A DNA stretch of 64,000 nucleotides from Nocardia colli (GCF_008704205.1 NZ_VXLC01000045.1:35466-99465); one strand, 5' to 3'; shown: positions 1 to 9,049, counted from the first letter of the stretch. Notes: generated by a model not told the origin, from the sequence alone. Program-made: numbers and translations.

Positions 1-168
1 CAGTGCGCGCACGCGGCGTGCGTCGAGCTCGTCGCCCGCGGACAGGCGAAGAATTTCTGGACCAGCGGCAGCGCCGTGGTCACCCTCGCCGAGATCAACG
101 CGCGCGCGGCGGCACCCGTGCGCCAGCCGAGGGAGCGCCGCAATGTGGTCTACCAGAACACCTACTGA
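1..168 (+). CDS. C-terminal end of an unknown protein (partial)
   Basis: The frame is open from base 1 to a TGA at 166-168 and encodes the last 55 residues of a protein whose start lies outside the window. It includes two Cys (near residues 2 and 7 of the visible part) and ends in VYQNTY. No family is recognised. It lies 18 bases upstream of the cell-wall hydrolase in the same direction, so the two may be co-transcribed. The coding call rests on the open frame, its codon use and the short gap. Confidence 0.55.
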   Translation, partial: QCAHAACVELVARGQAKNFWTSGSAVVTLAEINARAAAPVRQPRERRNVVYQNTY

Positions 169-186
169 GCTGAGGGGAGCCGCGTC

Positions 187-2013
187 ATGAGCACCGTCGC
201 CGAATGGCCGGTCCAGGAAAACTACCCGGGCGCAGCCGAATACGACCATCAGCCGGTCCACTCCGAGGACATCGGCTCCGGGGAGTTCGGCTACGCGGAG
301 GTGGACGAAGCCGAGGAATCCGGCGAGGTCGAGCAGCACGAGTTCGACGAAACCTTTTCCGGCGCGGAAACTCTGTTCGAGGGCGAGACGTTTCCGTCCG
401 GACTCGTCCTCGTGGCCAGGCCGGGCCCGTCGGCGCACGGGCAAGAGCATTGGGATCCGAACAACACCGGCTTCCCGCTCTATGACACGGGGCCCGCGGT
501 CCGCAAGCAGAAGCTGGCGCGGAACTTCACCGTCGGTGAACTCGTCAGCAGCGGTGGCCGACCCGCCGATCGCGCCCGGATCTCACCGGCCCTGGTCCGC
601 TGCCTGCAAGCGATCCGGGACAAGGTGGGACGGCCGGTCAAGATCAGCTCGGGATACCGTTCCTGGGCGAACAACGTGGCGGTTTATCGCGCACGCGGGC
701 AGCAGCCGACGTTGAGCAGGCATTGCAGCGGACAGGCCGCCGACATCACCATCGCCGGACTCACCGGGTTGCAGATCGCCGAGCTCGCGATCGACGCCTG
801 CGGCAACGACATCGCGCTCGGTGTCGGGGGCAATTTCGCTCACATCGATGTCCGCGGGCGACCCGATACCTGGACCTATCTGCCGGGCAAGGCCAACGCG
901 GCGGCGCTCGCGCATGTCCGGCAGTATCGCCAAAACCGCGCTGCCCCAAGGCCCGGACCCGTTCCGACGCCGACGCCGACGCCCACACCGACTCGGACGC
1001 CGGATCGCGCCGCGGGCGTCGTCCGGCGCGGCACGTTCACCAAGTGCGCGACCGGGGAACAGCCGGGTGCCCGCGCGATGGCGAATCAATGGCAGCGATC
1101 GACCGGCCGGCACGCGGGGACGTTCAACTGCCGCGCCACCACGTTCGGCACGCCGTCACTGCACGGCGAGGGTCGTTCGATCGATCTGACCGCGAACGCG
1201 GCGGACCCGGGGCAGCGCGCCCAGGCCGAGGCATACATCGCCTGGTTGCAGGCCAATGCGGTGGAACTCCAAGTGGCGTACATCATTTGGAATCGCCGGC
1301 AGTGGGGATGGCAGTTCCGCGCCAAGGGCTGGCGGCCGTACGGCGGGAGCAATCCGCACACCGACCACATCCACGTCGACCTCAGCTGGGAAGGCGCGCT
1401 GACCCCGAGTCCGCTGTTCGCCGGACCTGTTCCCGGCCTCGGCGGGAATGTCGCGCCGGCGCCGAAGCCGGCACCGAAACCAGGCCCGGTGCCGAAGCCG
1501 AGCGGTCGAGTACCCGCGCACGTTGCCGAGTTCGTCCGCAAGTACCGCCCGCACGCGAAGGCGGACGAAACCCGCAGTCGCATCCCCTGGTTGGTCACCC
1601 TCGGCCAGGCCGCGCTCGAAACCGGCTGGGGCGCAAAGGCATGCGGCAACAACTTCTTCGGCGTCAAGGCGGGCCCGAGTGTGCCCGCCGTCCAGCGGAA
1701 GCTCTGCGTGACTACCGAGGTGCACAGCACCCCGAATGTGCGGGGCTACCCGGAGATCATCTCCGTGACCCCGAGGCCGGACGGCCGCTACAAGTATGTC
1801 GTCCGCGACTGGTTCCGCGCTTTCGACTCCCCCGTGCAGTCGTTCGACGGCCACGCACAGACGCTGCTCAAACCGCGCTACGCACAAGCCTTCGCGCACA
1901 CCGGCGATCCCTACGCCTTTGCCCGCGAAGTCGCGGCGGCCGGCTACGCCACCGAGCCCAGCTATGCCGCGAAGCTGACCAGCGTGATGAGAATGATCGA
2001 GAAAGTTCCGTAG
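187..2013 (+). CDS. Three-domain peptidoglycan hydrolase: two M15-like carboxypeptidase modules plus a glucosaminidase
   Basis: 608 aa. Residues 1-75 are an acidic, Glu-rich region. Residues 105-225 form an M15-type zinc peptidase module, with SxHxxGxAxD ligands H179 and D186 and an HID motif at 219-221. A (TP)n linker near 258-272 leads to a second M15-like module at 280-405, with H326, D333 and HVD at 396-398. After a PAPKPAPKPGP linker comes a FlgJ/LytF-type glucosaminidase at 443-608, with E478 in ALETGWG. The expected role is cutting both the peptide and the glycan part of peptidoglycan. No signal peptide or membrane helix is visible, which is odd for a wall enzyme. The acidic N-terminus plus M15/glucosaminidase layout resembles hydrolases I associate with extracellular contractile-injection loci, but that link is inference. 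GGGGAGC before the ATG serves as ribosome binding site. Confidence 0.8.
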   Translation: MSTVAEWPVQENYPGAAEYDHQPVHSEDIGSGEFGYAEVDEAEESGEVEQHEFDETFSGAETLFEGETFPSGLVLVARPGPSAHGQEHWDPNNTGFPLYDTGPAVRKQKLARNFTVGELVSSGGRPADRARISPALVRCLQAIRDKVGRPVKISSGYRSWANNVAVYRARGQQPTLSRHCSGQAADITIAGLTGLQIAELAIDACGNDIALGVGGNFAHIDVRGRPDTWTYLPGKANAAALAHVRQYRQNRAAPRPGPVPTPTPTPTPTRTPDRAAGVVRRGTFTKCATGEQPGARAMANQWQRSTGRHAGTFNCRATTFGTPSLHGEGRSIDLTANAADPGQRAQAEAYIAWLQANAVELQVAYIIWNRRQWGWQFRAKGWRPYGGSNPHTDHIHVDLSWEGALTPSPLFAGPVPGLGGNVAPAPKPAPKPGPVPKPSGRVPAHVAEFVRKYRPHAKADETRSRIPWLVTLGQAALETGWGAKACGNNFFGVKAGPSVPAVQRKLCVTTEVHSTPNVRGYPEIISVTPRPDGRYKYVVRDWFRAFDSPVQSFDGHAQTLLKPRYAQAFAHTGDPYAFAREVAAAGYATEPSYAAKLTSVMRMIEKVP

Positions 2014-2043
2014 GCCGGGCGGTCAGAAGAAGCCGTCGGGGGG

Positions 2044-2091
2044 TTGACAAAGGACTTCCGACACGTCACCTTTGTCCGATGGTAACGTTAC
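2044..2091 (+). promoter_or_regulatory. Promoter and LacI-type palindromic operator at the start of the LacI-family gene
   Basis: A TTGACA box lies at 2044-2049. A perfect 12-bp palindrome, GGTAACGTTACC, occupies 2080-2091 with the central CG typical of LacI-family operators. It immediately follows the first base of the ATG at 2079. A transcription start about 30 bases below the TTGACA box would fall at about 2079, so the operator covers the start site. This suggests autorepression and perhaps a leaderless mRNA. No good -10 hexamer is seen. Confidence 0.6.
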
Positions 2092-3128
2092 CAGACCCTG
2101 AGCGCGACGTTCCGGCGCAGGGTGAGCGGCGGCGCTGGCCGACGATGGCGGATGTGGCGCGGCGCTCCGGCGCCTCGCTGATGACCGTGTCGCGGGTGGT
2201 GAACGGTGAGCCCGGTGTCCGGGAGGAAACGGCGCAGCGGGTTCGGTCGGCCATCGACGAACTGGGCTTCCGCCGTAACGACGGGGCGCGAATTCTGCGG
2301 CAGGGCAACGCCACCGCGAGCATCGGCCTGGTGATGGAGGACCTGACCGGTCCCCTCTACAGCACGATCATGGCCGCCGTCGAACAGGTGGCAAGACAAC
2401 GGGACTACCTGTTGCTGGCCGGATCGGCGCAGGGTGATTCCGCGCGCGCCGCGAAACTGACGAGTGCGTTCCTCGCCCGCCGGGTGGACGGGCTGATCGT
2501 CGCGGCCAGTCTGGCCGGTGAGGTGGCGCTCGAGGCCGAGCTGGCCCCGGAAACCAAATGTGTCTTCGTCGACCGGCCGAGTTCGAGCGCGAAGTTCGAT
2601 TCGGTGGTCTCCGACAACGAAGGCGGCGTGCGACTGGCCGTGGCGCATCTCGTCGCGGCGGGCCATCGCCGGATCGGCTACCTCGGCGACGACGAGCATT
2701 TCTGGACGGCCGGCCGTCGCCGCGACGGCTTTCTCGCCGCGATCCGCGAACACAGTCTGGACGCGACAGACCTCGTCGGCATGGGTTTACACACACCGAG
2801 CAGTCAGGCCGAGATCTGGCAGCGGTGGGCCGGCGGGCCCGAACCGGTCACGGCCGTGGTCACCGGAAACAACCGGGCCACCCTCGCGCTCATCCGCCAT
2901 CTGCGCTCCGCTCCCGAATTGTCGGTCGCCTACGTGGGATTCGACGATTTCGACCTTGCCGATCTGCTGCGCCCCGCCGTCACCACGGTCGCCCAGGACG
3001 CCGAGCTGATGGGGGCGCGCGCGGCCGAGATGCTGTTCGACCGCATCGGCGGGCGGACCGGCAGTCCGCGGCAGGTCGTCGTCCCGACTCATCTGATCGT
3101 CCGGGAGTCGGGGCACCTCAGGCGATGA
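2079..3128 (+). CDS. LacI-family transcriptional regulator
   Basis: 349 aa from the ATG at 2079; an alternative ATG at 2145 would give 327 aa. The N-terminal helix-turn-helix (MADVARRSGASLMTVSRVVN) is followed by the hinge and a periplasmic-binding-protein-like sensor domain that ends in VVVPTHLIVRESG. This is the usual LacI/GalR architecture and length. The palindrome GGTAACGTTACC overlaps the upstream start, so either the mRNA is leaderless from 2079 or translation begins at 2145 and the operator is purely upstream. Neither start has a strong Shine-Dalgarno sequence. The gene leads into an ABC transporter and aminotransferase on the same strand, which are its probable targets. Confidence 0.88.
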   Translation: MVTLPDPERDVPAQGERRRWPTMADVARRSGASLMTVSRVVNGEPGVREETAQRVRSAIDELGFRRNDGARILRQGNATASIGLVMEDLTGPLYSTIMAAVEQVARQRDYLLLAGSAQGDSARAAKLTSAFLARRVDGLIVAASLAGEVALEAELAPETKCVFVDRPSSSAKFDSVVSDNEGGVRLAVAHLVAAGHRRIGYLGDDEHFWTAGRRRDGFLAAIREHSLDATDLVGMGLHTPSSQAEIWQRWAGGPEPVTAVVTGNNRATLALIRHLRSAPELSVAYVGFDDFDLADLLRPAVTTVAQDAELMGARAAEMLFDRIGGRTGSPRQVVVPTHLIVRESGHLRR

Positions 3129-3146
3129 GCCGCCCGGCCGGGCGGC
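3129..3146. repeat. 18-bp perfect GC palindrome between the regulator and transporter genes
   Basis: GCCGCCCGGCCGGGCGGC begins at the base after the LacI-gene stop and reads the same on both strands. As RNA it could form a tight hairpin separating the regulator message from the transporter message. As DNA it could be a binding site. No T-run follows, so it is not a classic terminator. Confidence 0.45.
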
Positions 3147-3190
3147 GAACACCGCACAGTCATCGTCGAACACAGATCGAAGGAGATCCC

Positions 3191-4135
3191 GTGACCCACC
3201 CGACGGCGCGCCTGCGCCGCTACTCAACCCTGGTCGTACTGGCCGGCATCCTGTTGACCACGGGCTGCCGCGGCGGCGAGTCCACCGCGGGCTCGGACGG
3301 TGGCGGATCGGCGATCCCGGACAACTCCGCGATCGTGAACGCGGTGCAGAGCGATCCGGCCCTGGCCGGCCAGGTGCCCGCGGCGATCAAGGGCAAGGGC
3401 ACGCTGTCGGTCGGCTCGAACGTGCAGTCGCCGCCGAACAACTTCTACGGCGCGGACGGCAAGAAGGCCGTCGGGTTCGAGGTCGACCTCATCACGGCCG
3501 CCGCGAAGAAGCTCGGCCTCGACGTCGCCTACAGCGACATGTCCTTCGATTCGCTGATCACCAGTCTGCAGACCGGACGCATCGACGCGACCATCGCGGG
3601 CATGAACGACACGAAGGAGCGCCAGCAGAAGATCGACTTCGTGGACTACTTCACCTCGGGCATCACCATGATGGTGGCCAAGGGCAACCCCGAGAAGATC
3701 CACACGGTGGATGACCTGTGCGGCAAGGCCATTGCGGTGGTGACCGGAACCAGTCAGCAGGAGTTCGCCAAGTCGCAGAGCGCGACCTGCACGGCGGCGG
3801 GCAAGCCGGCCCTCACCATCACCGACACCAGCAGCGACGCGCAGAACCAGCAGCAGCTGCGGTCCGGCCGAATCGCGGTGATCCTCAACGACCTGCCGTC
3901 CGCGGCGTATATCTCCCGCACCGCCGGCGACGGAAAGTTCTTCGAGACGGTCGATCAGGCGCCACTCAACGGCGGTCCGTACGGGATCGGCCTGGCCAAG
4001 GACAACAAGGCGCTGACCGACGCATTGCAGAAAGCACTGCAATCCCTTGTCGACGACGGGACCTACACCAAGATCCTGGCTGCCTGGCAGATCACCTCGG
4101 GCGCGCTGCAGAAGGTAACGGTCAATGCCGGGTGA
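3191..4135 (+). CDS. ABC transporter substrate-binding lipoprotein, polar amino-acid family (SBP_bac_3)
   Basis: 314 aa from a GTG preceded by AAGGAG. The N-terminus is a lipoprotein signal (RRYSTLVVLAGILLTTGC) with the lipobox Cys near residue 26, so the mature protein should be anchored outside the membrane. The rest is a type 3 solute-binding domain: GTLSVGSN, VGFEVDLITAAAKKLGL, FDSLITSLQTGRIDATIAGM and TKERQQKIDFVDYF are typical of glutamine/lysine/cystine-type binding proteins. The exact ligand cannot be read from sequence. The gene overlaps the permease by 11 bases and is the first gene of a binding protein-permease-ATPase-aminotransferase run. Confidence 0.9.
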   Translation: MTHPTARLRRYSTLVVLAGILLTTGCRGGESTAGSDGGGSAIPDNSAIVNAVQSDPALAGQVPAAIKGKGTLSVGSNVQSPPNNFYGADGKKAVGFEVDLITAAAKKLGLDVAYSDMSFDSLITSLQTGRIDATIAGMNDTKERQQKIDFVDYFTSGITMMVAKGNPEKIHTVDDLCGKAIAVVTGTSQQEFAKSQSATCTAAGKPALTITDTSSDAQNQQQLRSGRIAVILNDLPSAAYISRTAGDGKFFETVDQAPLNGGPYGIGLAKDNKALTDALQKALQSLVDDGTYTKILAAWQITSGALQKVTVNAG

Positions 4136-5066
4136 CCTCCGCACGGTCCGCGACGAGGCGCCCGCGGTCACGCTGCTGCCCAAGGTCCCCCTCCGGCACT
4201 GGGGCCGATGGGTATCCGGCGTGCTCATCCTGGTGCTCCTCGGCGCGCTCGGATTTGCGATGTCGCAGGGCCAGATCGACTATGCGTCCATACCCGCGCT
4301 GCTGACCGAGCCCATCATCCTGGAGGGCCTGGTCAATACCATCCTCCTGGCCGTCGTCGCGCAGGCGGGAGCGATCGTTCTCGGCGTGGTCGTCGCGCTG
4401 ATGCGGGCCTCCCGCAATCCGGTCGCACGCTGGTTCGCCAGCGGTTACATCTGGCTGTTCCGCGGATTGCCCGTGCTGCTGCAGATCCTGCTCTGGTTCA
4501 ATCTCGCGTTCATCTTTCCGCGCATCACGATCTTGATCCCGTTCGTCGACGTCACCCTGCTCGACCAGTCGGCCAACACCCTGATGACGGTCTTCGTCGC
4601 CGCGCTGCTCGGGCTAGGGCTGAACGAGAGCGCCTACATGGCCGAGATCGTGCGGGCCGGATTGAACAGCGTGGACAAGGGGCAGGTCGAGGCCGCCCAG
4701 TCGATCGGCATGCCGCCCAGCACGGTGCTGCGGCGGGTGATTCTGCCGCAGGCGATGCGCGTGATCATCCCGCCGACCGGCAACGACTTCATCAATATGC
4801 TCAAGGGAACCTCGATGGCGTCGGTCATCGGATACCTGGAGTTGATCAAGGCCGCGCAAAACCTGACCTCGCACAGCCTGAATCCGATGGAGACGCTGTT
4901 CACGGTCGCGATCTGGTACATGGTCGTGGTCAGCGTGGCCAGCGTCGGCCAGTACTTCCTCGAACGGAGGTACTCGGCCTCGGACCGCTCGAATGGCGGC
5001 CGAACACCGTGGCGGCGGATCGGGCGATCCCTCGGCACCCCTCCGATGGTCAGGACCACTCCATGA
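4125..5066 (+). CDS. ABC transporter permease, HisM/GlnP family
   Basis: 313 aa. After a cytoplasmic N-terminal tail come several hydrophobic segments: VSGVLILVLLGALGFAM at about 31-47, the IILEGLVNTILLAVVAQ stretch at about 65-82, and later helices. The EAA-type loop is clear (YMAEIVRAGLNSVDKGQVEAA followed by SIGMPPSTVLRRVILPQAM), with the conserved Gly that contacts the ATPase. A single permease gene suggests a homodimer. It overlaps both the binding-protein gene and, by 4 bases (ATGA), the ATPase gene. Confidence 0.9.
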   Translation: MPGDLRTVRDEAPAVTLLPKVPLRHWGRWVSGVLILVLLGALGFAMSQGQIDYASIPALLTEPIILEGLVNTILLAVVAQAGAIVLGVVVALMRASRNPVARWFASGYIWLFRGLPVLLQILLWFNLAFIFPRITILIPFVDVTLLDQSANTLMTVFVAALLGLGLNESAYMAEIVRAGLNSVDKGQVEAAQSIGMPPSTVLRRVILPQAMRVIIPPTGNDFINMLKGTSMASVIGYLELIKAAQNLTSHSLNPMETLFTVAIWYMVVVSVASVGQYFLERRYSASDRSNGGRTPWRRIGRSLGTPPMVRTTP

Positions 5067-5893
5067 GCGAGCGAACAACGGGCACAACCGAACCCGAGCC
5101 GTCACCGGGCGCAGCCACGCAGGAAGATCCCGACGTTCTGGTCAGGGCCGTGTCGGTGCGCAAGCGGTTCGGCGACGTCGACGTGCTCAAAGGCATCGAT
5201 CTCGTCGTCCGTCGCGGTCAGGTGGTCGTGCTGCTGGGTCCCTCCGGCGCGGGCAAGAGCACCTTCCTGCGCTGCATCAACCATCTGGAGTCGATGGATT
5301 CCGGGGAGATCTGGGTAGATGACGACCCGATCGGGTTCCGGTTGCGCGGCGGCCGGCTGCACGAGTTGCGCGAGCGTGAGTTCGCCAAGCAACGCGCTCA
5401 GATCGCCATGGTGTTCCAGCGGTTCAACCTGTTCCCGAATCGCACGGCGCTGGAGAACGTGATCGAGGGGCCGGTCCGGGTGAAGGGGACGCCGGTGGCG
5501 CAGGCGCGGCAGCAGGGAAAGGACCTGCTCGATCGAGTCGGCCTCGCCGACAAAGTCGATGAATACCCGGGCCGGCTCTCCGGCGGACAGCAGCAGCGGG
5601 TGGCGATCGCCAGGGCATTGGCCATGCAGCCCAAGCTGATCCTGTTCGACGAGCCGACCAGCGCGCTCGATCCGGAACTCGTCGGCGAGGTGCTCAGCGT
5701 GATGACCGAACTGGCCCGGGCGGGCATGACCATGATCGTCGTGACCCACGAGATGTCCTTCGCGCGGGAGGTGGCCGACCAGGTGGTTTTCATCGATCAG
5801 GGGGTTGTCGTCGAGATGGGCCCGCCGGAGCAGGTCATCGGCAATCCGGCGCACAGCCGTACCCGCCAATTCCTGGCGCGGGTGCACCAGTGA
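5063..5893 (+). CDS. ABC transporter ATP-binding protein, polar amino-acid uptake (GlnQ/HisP type)
   Basis: 276 aa. Walker A is GPSGAGKST, the Q-loop lies in MVFQRFNLFPN, the ABC signature is LSGGQQQRVAIARALA, Walker B is LILFDEPTSALD, and the H-loop is VVTHEMSFA. The FQRFNLFPN and H-loop spacing is typical of the GlnQ/HisP group. About 25 hydrophilic residues precede the domain. It overlaps the permease by 4 bases and the aminotransferase by 4 bases (GTGA), so translational coupling is likely. Confidence 0.92.
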   Translation: MSERTTGTTEPEPSPGAATQEDPDVLVRAVSVRKRFGDVDVLKGIDLVVRRGQVVVLLGPSGAGKSTFLRCINHLESMDSGEIWVDDDPIGFRLRGGRLHELREREFAKQRAQIAMVFQRFNLFPNRTALENVIEGPVRVKGTPVAQARQQGKDLLDRVGLADKVDEYPGRLSGGQQQRVAIARALAMQPKLILFDEPTSALDPELVGEVLSVMTELARAGMTMIVVTHEMSFAREVADQVVFIDQGVVVEMGPPEQVIGNPAHSRTRQFLARVHQ

Positions 5894-7029
5894 CCGATCC
5901 GCGGGCCGCGTATCTGGCCCAATTCTGCGAAACCACAGGCTATCTCGATTTCGCGCGGTACGGTCCCCCGTCGCGGGCCGTGGTCGCCGCGAGCGCCACG
6001 GCGATGCATTCCGGTGCGATGGCAGGCCCGGATACGGTCGATGAGCTGATGAGCGCGACCGACCGAGCGGTCCGGGCCGTGGCGCGGCTGGCCGGCTTCG
6101 CGACGTCGTCGGTGGTGCTGGTGCCGAACACCTCGACCGGGCTGTTCCAGGCGGCCTTCGCCATCCCGTTCGAGCCGGCGATCGGCGAGGTTCTGGTGAG
6201 CGGCAGCGACTTTCCGGCGAACCACTATCCCTGGGCGCGCGCCGCCCAGGCCGGTCGGTTCCGGCTGCGCGTGCTCGCTCCACCCGGCGGCCGGATGACG
6301 CCGGAAGGGATCCGTGCGGAATTGCGGCCCGACACCACGGCGGTGTCGGTCAGCGCCGTCGACTTCGCCACCGGCTATCGAGCCGACCTCGCCGGTATCC
6401 GGGAGGTCATCGGCGAGCGGCTGCTGATCGTCGACGGCATCCAGGGCTTCGGTGTGACCACCCAACCGTGGGAGGTGTGCGACATTCTCGTGGTCGGTGG
6501 ACAGAAATGGCTGCGCGCCGGTTGGGGCACCGGATTTCTCGCGCTGTCGGATCGGGCGCTGGAACGGGTCGATCCGCTGTTGTCGGGATGGACCGGCGCC
6601 GTGGATCCCACCCACTACGACGGGCTGATCCATCCGCATGCGCACGGCGCCGCGCGATTTTCCCTCACCAATCTCAGCCCGGTCGATCATGCCGCCTTCG
6701 CCGCCGCGCTCGAACTGGTCGAATCCGTCGGGCCGGCCTGGATCGAACGCCGAATCGGCGAACGGATCGACGCGCTGCACGAGGCGCTCCTCCCCCTCGA
6801 CCCGATGATCCGCTCCGCGCTCGACCCTGCGCACCGTGCCGGGATCCTCGCTTTCGCGCTCGCCGATCACCAACCGGCACAACTGGGTAAGCGTCTGGCT
6901 GCCGGGGGCGTCACCGCCACGGTGCACGCCGGCGCCGTGCGGCTGTCGGTCCACGCAACTACCACTGACGCAGCTATCGAGGCGGTCACTTCCACGATCC
7001 GGGAGTCACGCCGCCAGGGGGCCTGGTGA
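5890..7029 (+). CDS. Class V aminotransferase-fold PLP enzyme
   Basis: 379 aa from a GTG that overlaps the ATPase stop. It has the fold-type I layout of cysteine desulfurase/kynureninase/isopenicillin-N-epimerase-like enzymes: VDGIQGFGV places D182 at the pyridine nitrogen and Q185 over the ring, and GGQKWLRAG supplies the Schiff-base lysine K206. Translational coupling to an amino-acid uptake system under a LacI-type regulator suggests that it acts on the imported amino compound, but the substrate is unknown. It is shorter than a typical NifS and lacks an evident desulfurase Cys loop. Confidence 0.8.
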   Translation: MTDPRAAYLAQFCETTGYLDFARYGPPSRAVVAASATAMHSGAMAGPDTVDELMSATDRAVRAVARLAGFATSSVVLVPNTSTGLFQAAFAIPFEPAIGEVLVSGSDFPANHYPWARAAQAGRFRLRVLAPPGGRMTPEGIRAELRPDTTAVSVSAVDFATGYRADLAGIREVIGERLLIVDGIQGFGVTTQPWEVCDILVVGGQKWLRAGWGTGFLALSDRALERVDPLLSGWTGAVDPTHYDGLIHPHAHGAARFSLTNLSPVDHAAFAAALELVESVGPAWIERRIGERIDALHEALLPLDPMIRSALDPAHRAGILAFALADHQPAQLGKRLAAGGVTATVHAGAVRLSVHATTTDAAIEAVTSTIRESRRQGAW

Positions 7030-7244
7030 CCCCCCTCTTTCTGGGGCACGGTCCGCACGGCTTGGTGTTAACACTTCGACCGAAGGTGCCCAGAGCAGGA
7101 GGTTTCGGGCAACTGCGCGGCGAACCGCGTTGATTCGCAGCCGATTACCCGAATCCGCGCCGGCGCGGGACGTAACGGCGACTGGTACACCTCGATGTGC
7201 TGCTTGCATACCGAATGGGTGCGGTACCAATTGGAGGGGATCTC

Positions 7245-7937
7245 ATGCGGATCAAATCACTGCTGGTCGCCGGCTTCGCGGCGGGCGTCGCGCTCGCCGC
7301 AAGCGGTTGCGACTCGAACTCGGCACCCGGGCCGGCGCCCACCCGAACGCCGATACCTTCGGCGCAAACCGAACCGTCCACCCAGCCGGGGCGCACGAGT
7401 GAGCCCGGCGGCAGCGTGCCCGAGGCGACCGCCGCGCCCGACACCCCCGGTGTGCCCGACGCGCCTAGCGTGCCCACAACCAAAACCGTTGTCGCAGAGC
7501 CGAAGCCGCCCGCCGACACCGCGCCCCCGAAATGCGTGACCGCCCAGCTTCGCCTGGACAAGGGAATCGGCGGCCAGGTGGGCGGGACCTGGTTCCTGAG
7601 GTTCATCAACTCCAGCTCGCGAACCTGTGTCCTGCAAGGGTTCCCGGGCGTCTCGCAAACCAACGGCCCCACCGGCGATCCGGTAGGCGAGCCCGCCACC
7701 CGCGACCAGGGTCCGCAGGCGCCCCAGCCTGCCCCGGTCACGCTGGCACCCGGCGCGGCAGCGCAATTCGAGTTCATCTCTTACCCCAAGCAGATCAACG
7801 AGTGCGCCGCCCTGCGCACCAACACCCTGCGCGTCTACCCGCCCGACAACACCGAATCACTCTGGCTGCCTTGGGACAACCTGATCTGCCCGAGTCCGCA
7901 GCACATGCTCGTCGTCCGCGCGATCACCCCGCTGTAG
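7245..7937 (+). CDS. DUF4232-domain lipoprotein
   Basis: 230 aa. I chose the ATG at 7245 because GGAGGGG sits just upstream and it starts exactly at a lipoprotein signal (MRIKSLLVAGFAAGVALAAS then GC, Cys near 22). A Pro/Thr/Ala-rich spacer at about 25-100 (GPAPTRTP, GVPDAPSVPTTK) leads to a DUF4232 domain at about 105-230, with paired Cys (CVTAQL, TCVLQG, NECAAL, ICPSP) as in other actinobacterial secreted proteins of this family. The molecular function of DUF4232 is unknown. The gene converges with galE and the two overlap by 14 bases at their 3' ends. Confidence 0.82.
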   Translation: MRIKSLLVAGFAAGVALAASGCDSNSAPGPAPTRTPIPSAQTEPSTQPGRTSEPGGSVPEATAAPDTPGVPDAPSVPTTKTVVAEPKPPADTAPPKCVTAQLRLDKGIGGQVGGTWFLRFINSSSRTCVLQGFPGVSQTNGPTGDPVGEPATRDQGPQAPQPAPVTLAPGAAAQFEFISYPKQINECAALRTNTLRVYPPDNTESLWLPWDNLICPSPQHMLVVRAITPL

Positions 7938-8973
7938 GCACAGTTCCCGGTCCTTCCGCCGGCCGCGGGCCTGCTGCGCTCTGGACGAGCGCCGTCTCGA
8001 CCACGGCCTGATGGAACTGCCACGCGTCGGCGACGATGTCGGCCAGGTCGGGGCGCTGGGGTTTCCAGCCGAGTTCACGGTGCGCCTTGTCGCTGGAGGC
8101 GATGGACACGGCGGGGTCACCGGGCCGGCGGCCTTCGATGCGGACGGGGAAGTCGACTCCGGTGACGGCACGCACCGTGTCGAGCACTTGGCGGTTCGAA
8201 TGTCCTTGCCCGTTACCGAGATTGAAGATGTCGTGGCGGCCGGGCTCGACGGTATCGAGGGCGAGCAGGTGCGCGGCGGCGAGATCGGAGACGTGGATGT
8301 AGTCGCGGATGCAGGTGCCGTCGGGGGTCGGGTAGTCGGTGCCGAAGAGCGTGAAGGTGTCTCGTTGCCCGCCCGCCGCTTGGAGCAGGATCGGGATGAG
8401 GTGCGATTCCGGGTCGTGGCGCTCGCCCAGGTGGGCTCCGCTGGTCGCGCGGACGGCGCCGGCGGCGTTGAAGTAGCGCAGGGTGGCCGCGCCGAGCGTG
8501 GCCGAGGCTCCGCAGGCGCCGGTGATGAGCTGATCGACGGTGGCTTTGGTTGCGGCGTAAGGGTTTCGGGGCCGGACCTCGGCGGTCTCGTCGAACGCGG
8601 TGGCGCCGTCGCCGGTGTACATCGACCCGGTGCTCGAGAAGATCAGCCGCGGCACGCCGGCGGCCCGGATCGCGCGCAGCAGCGCGAGGGAGCCTTCGAT
8701 GTTGTTGTGCCAGTACTTGTCCGGGTCGACCACCGATTCGGCGACCTCGATGCTGGCCGCGAAATGCAGCACCCCGTCGAACCGGGCGGCCGGAGTCAGG
8801 ATGTCGGCGACCTGATGCACCGACATCTCGTGGAACCGCGCGCCGGGAGCCAAATTGGCGGCGAAGCCGGTGGAGAGGTTGTCGAGGATTTCGACCTCGT
8901 GGCCGGCCTCGACGAGCTGGTGGGCGACGACCGAGCCGATATATCCGGCCCCGCCGGTAACGAGCAGCTTCAC
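7924..8973 (-). CDS. galE: UDP-glucose 4-epimerase
   Basis: 349 aa from a GTG at 8973 (VKLLVTGGAGYIGS), preceded by AGGAGG 11 bases upstream. It is an extended SDR: the NAD-binding TGGAGYIGS at the N-terminus, FSSTGSMYTG with the catalytic Ser/Thr, the YxxxK pair in NPYAATK, GTCIRDYIHVSDLA, and NLGNGQGHSNRQV at the substrate site. It interconverts UDP-glucose and UDP-galactose in the cytosol and supplies galactose for arabinogalactan-type wall polymers. It stands alone, converging with the lipoprotein gene. Confidence 0.9.
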   Translation of the reverse strand: MKLLVTGGAGYIGSVVAHQLVEAGHEVEILDNLSTGFAANLAPGARFHEMSVHQVADILTPAARFDGVLHFAASIEVAESVVDPDKYWHNNIEGSLALLRAIRAAGVPRLIFSSTGSMYTGDGATAFDETAEVRPRNPYAATKATVDQLITGACGASATLGAATLRYFNAAGAVRATSGAHLGERHDPESHLIPILLQAAGGQRDTFTLFGTDYPTPDGTCIRDYIHVSDLAAAHLLALDTVEPGRHDIFNLGNGQGHSNRQVLDTVRAVTGVDFPVRIEGRRPGDPAVSIASSDKAHRELGWKPQRPDLADIVADAWQFHQAVVETALVQSAAGPRPAEGPGTVPTAG

Positions 8974-9049
8974 AGTGGTCGAATCCTCCTTGGGCGGCAG
9001 TGCGGTTCGAACGACGGTGGTGGCGACGCTCATCGGTGCGTATTGCTTG

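Noticed and set aside
7065..7074. GTGTTAACAC palindrome between the aminotransferase and lipoprotein genes
   Set aside because: Ten bases is short enough to occur by chance, and no promoter elements or second copy support an operator call.
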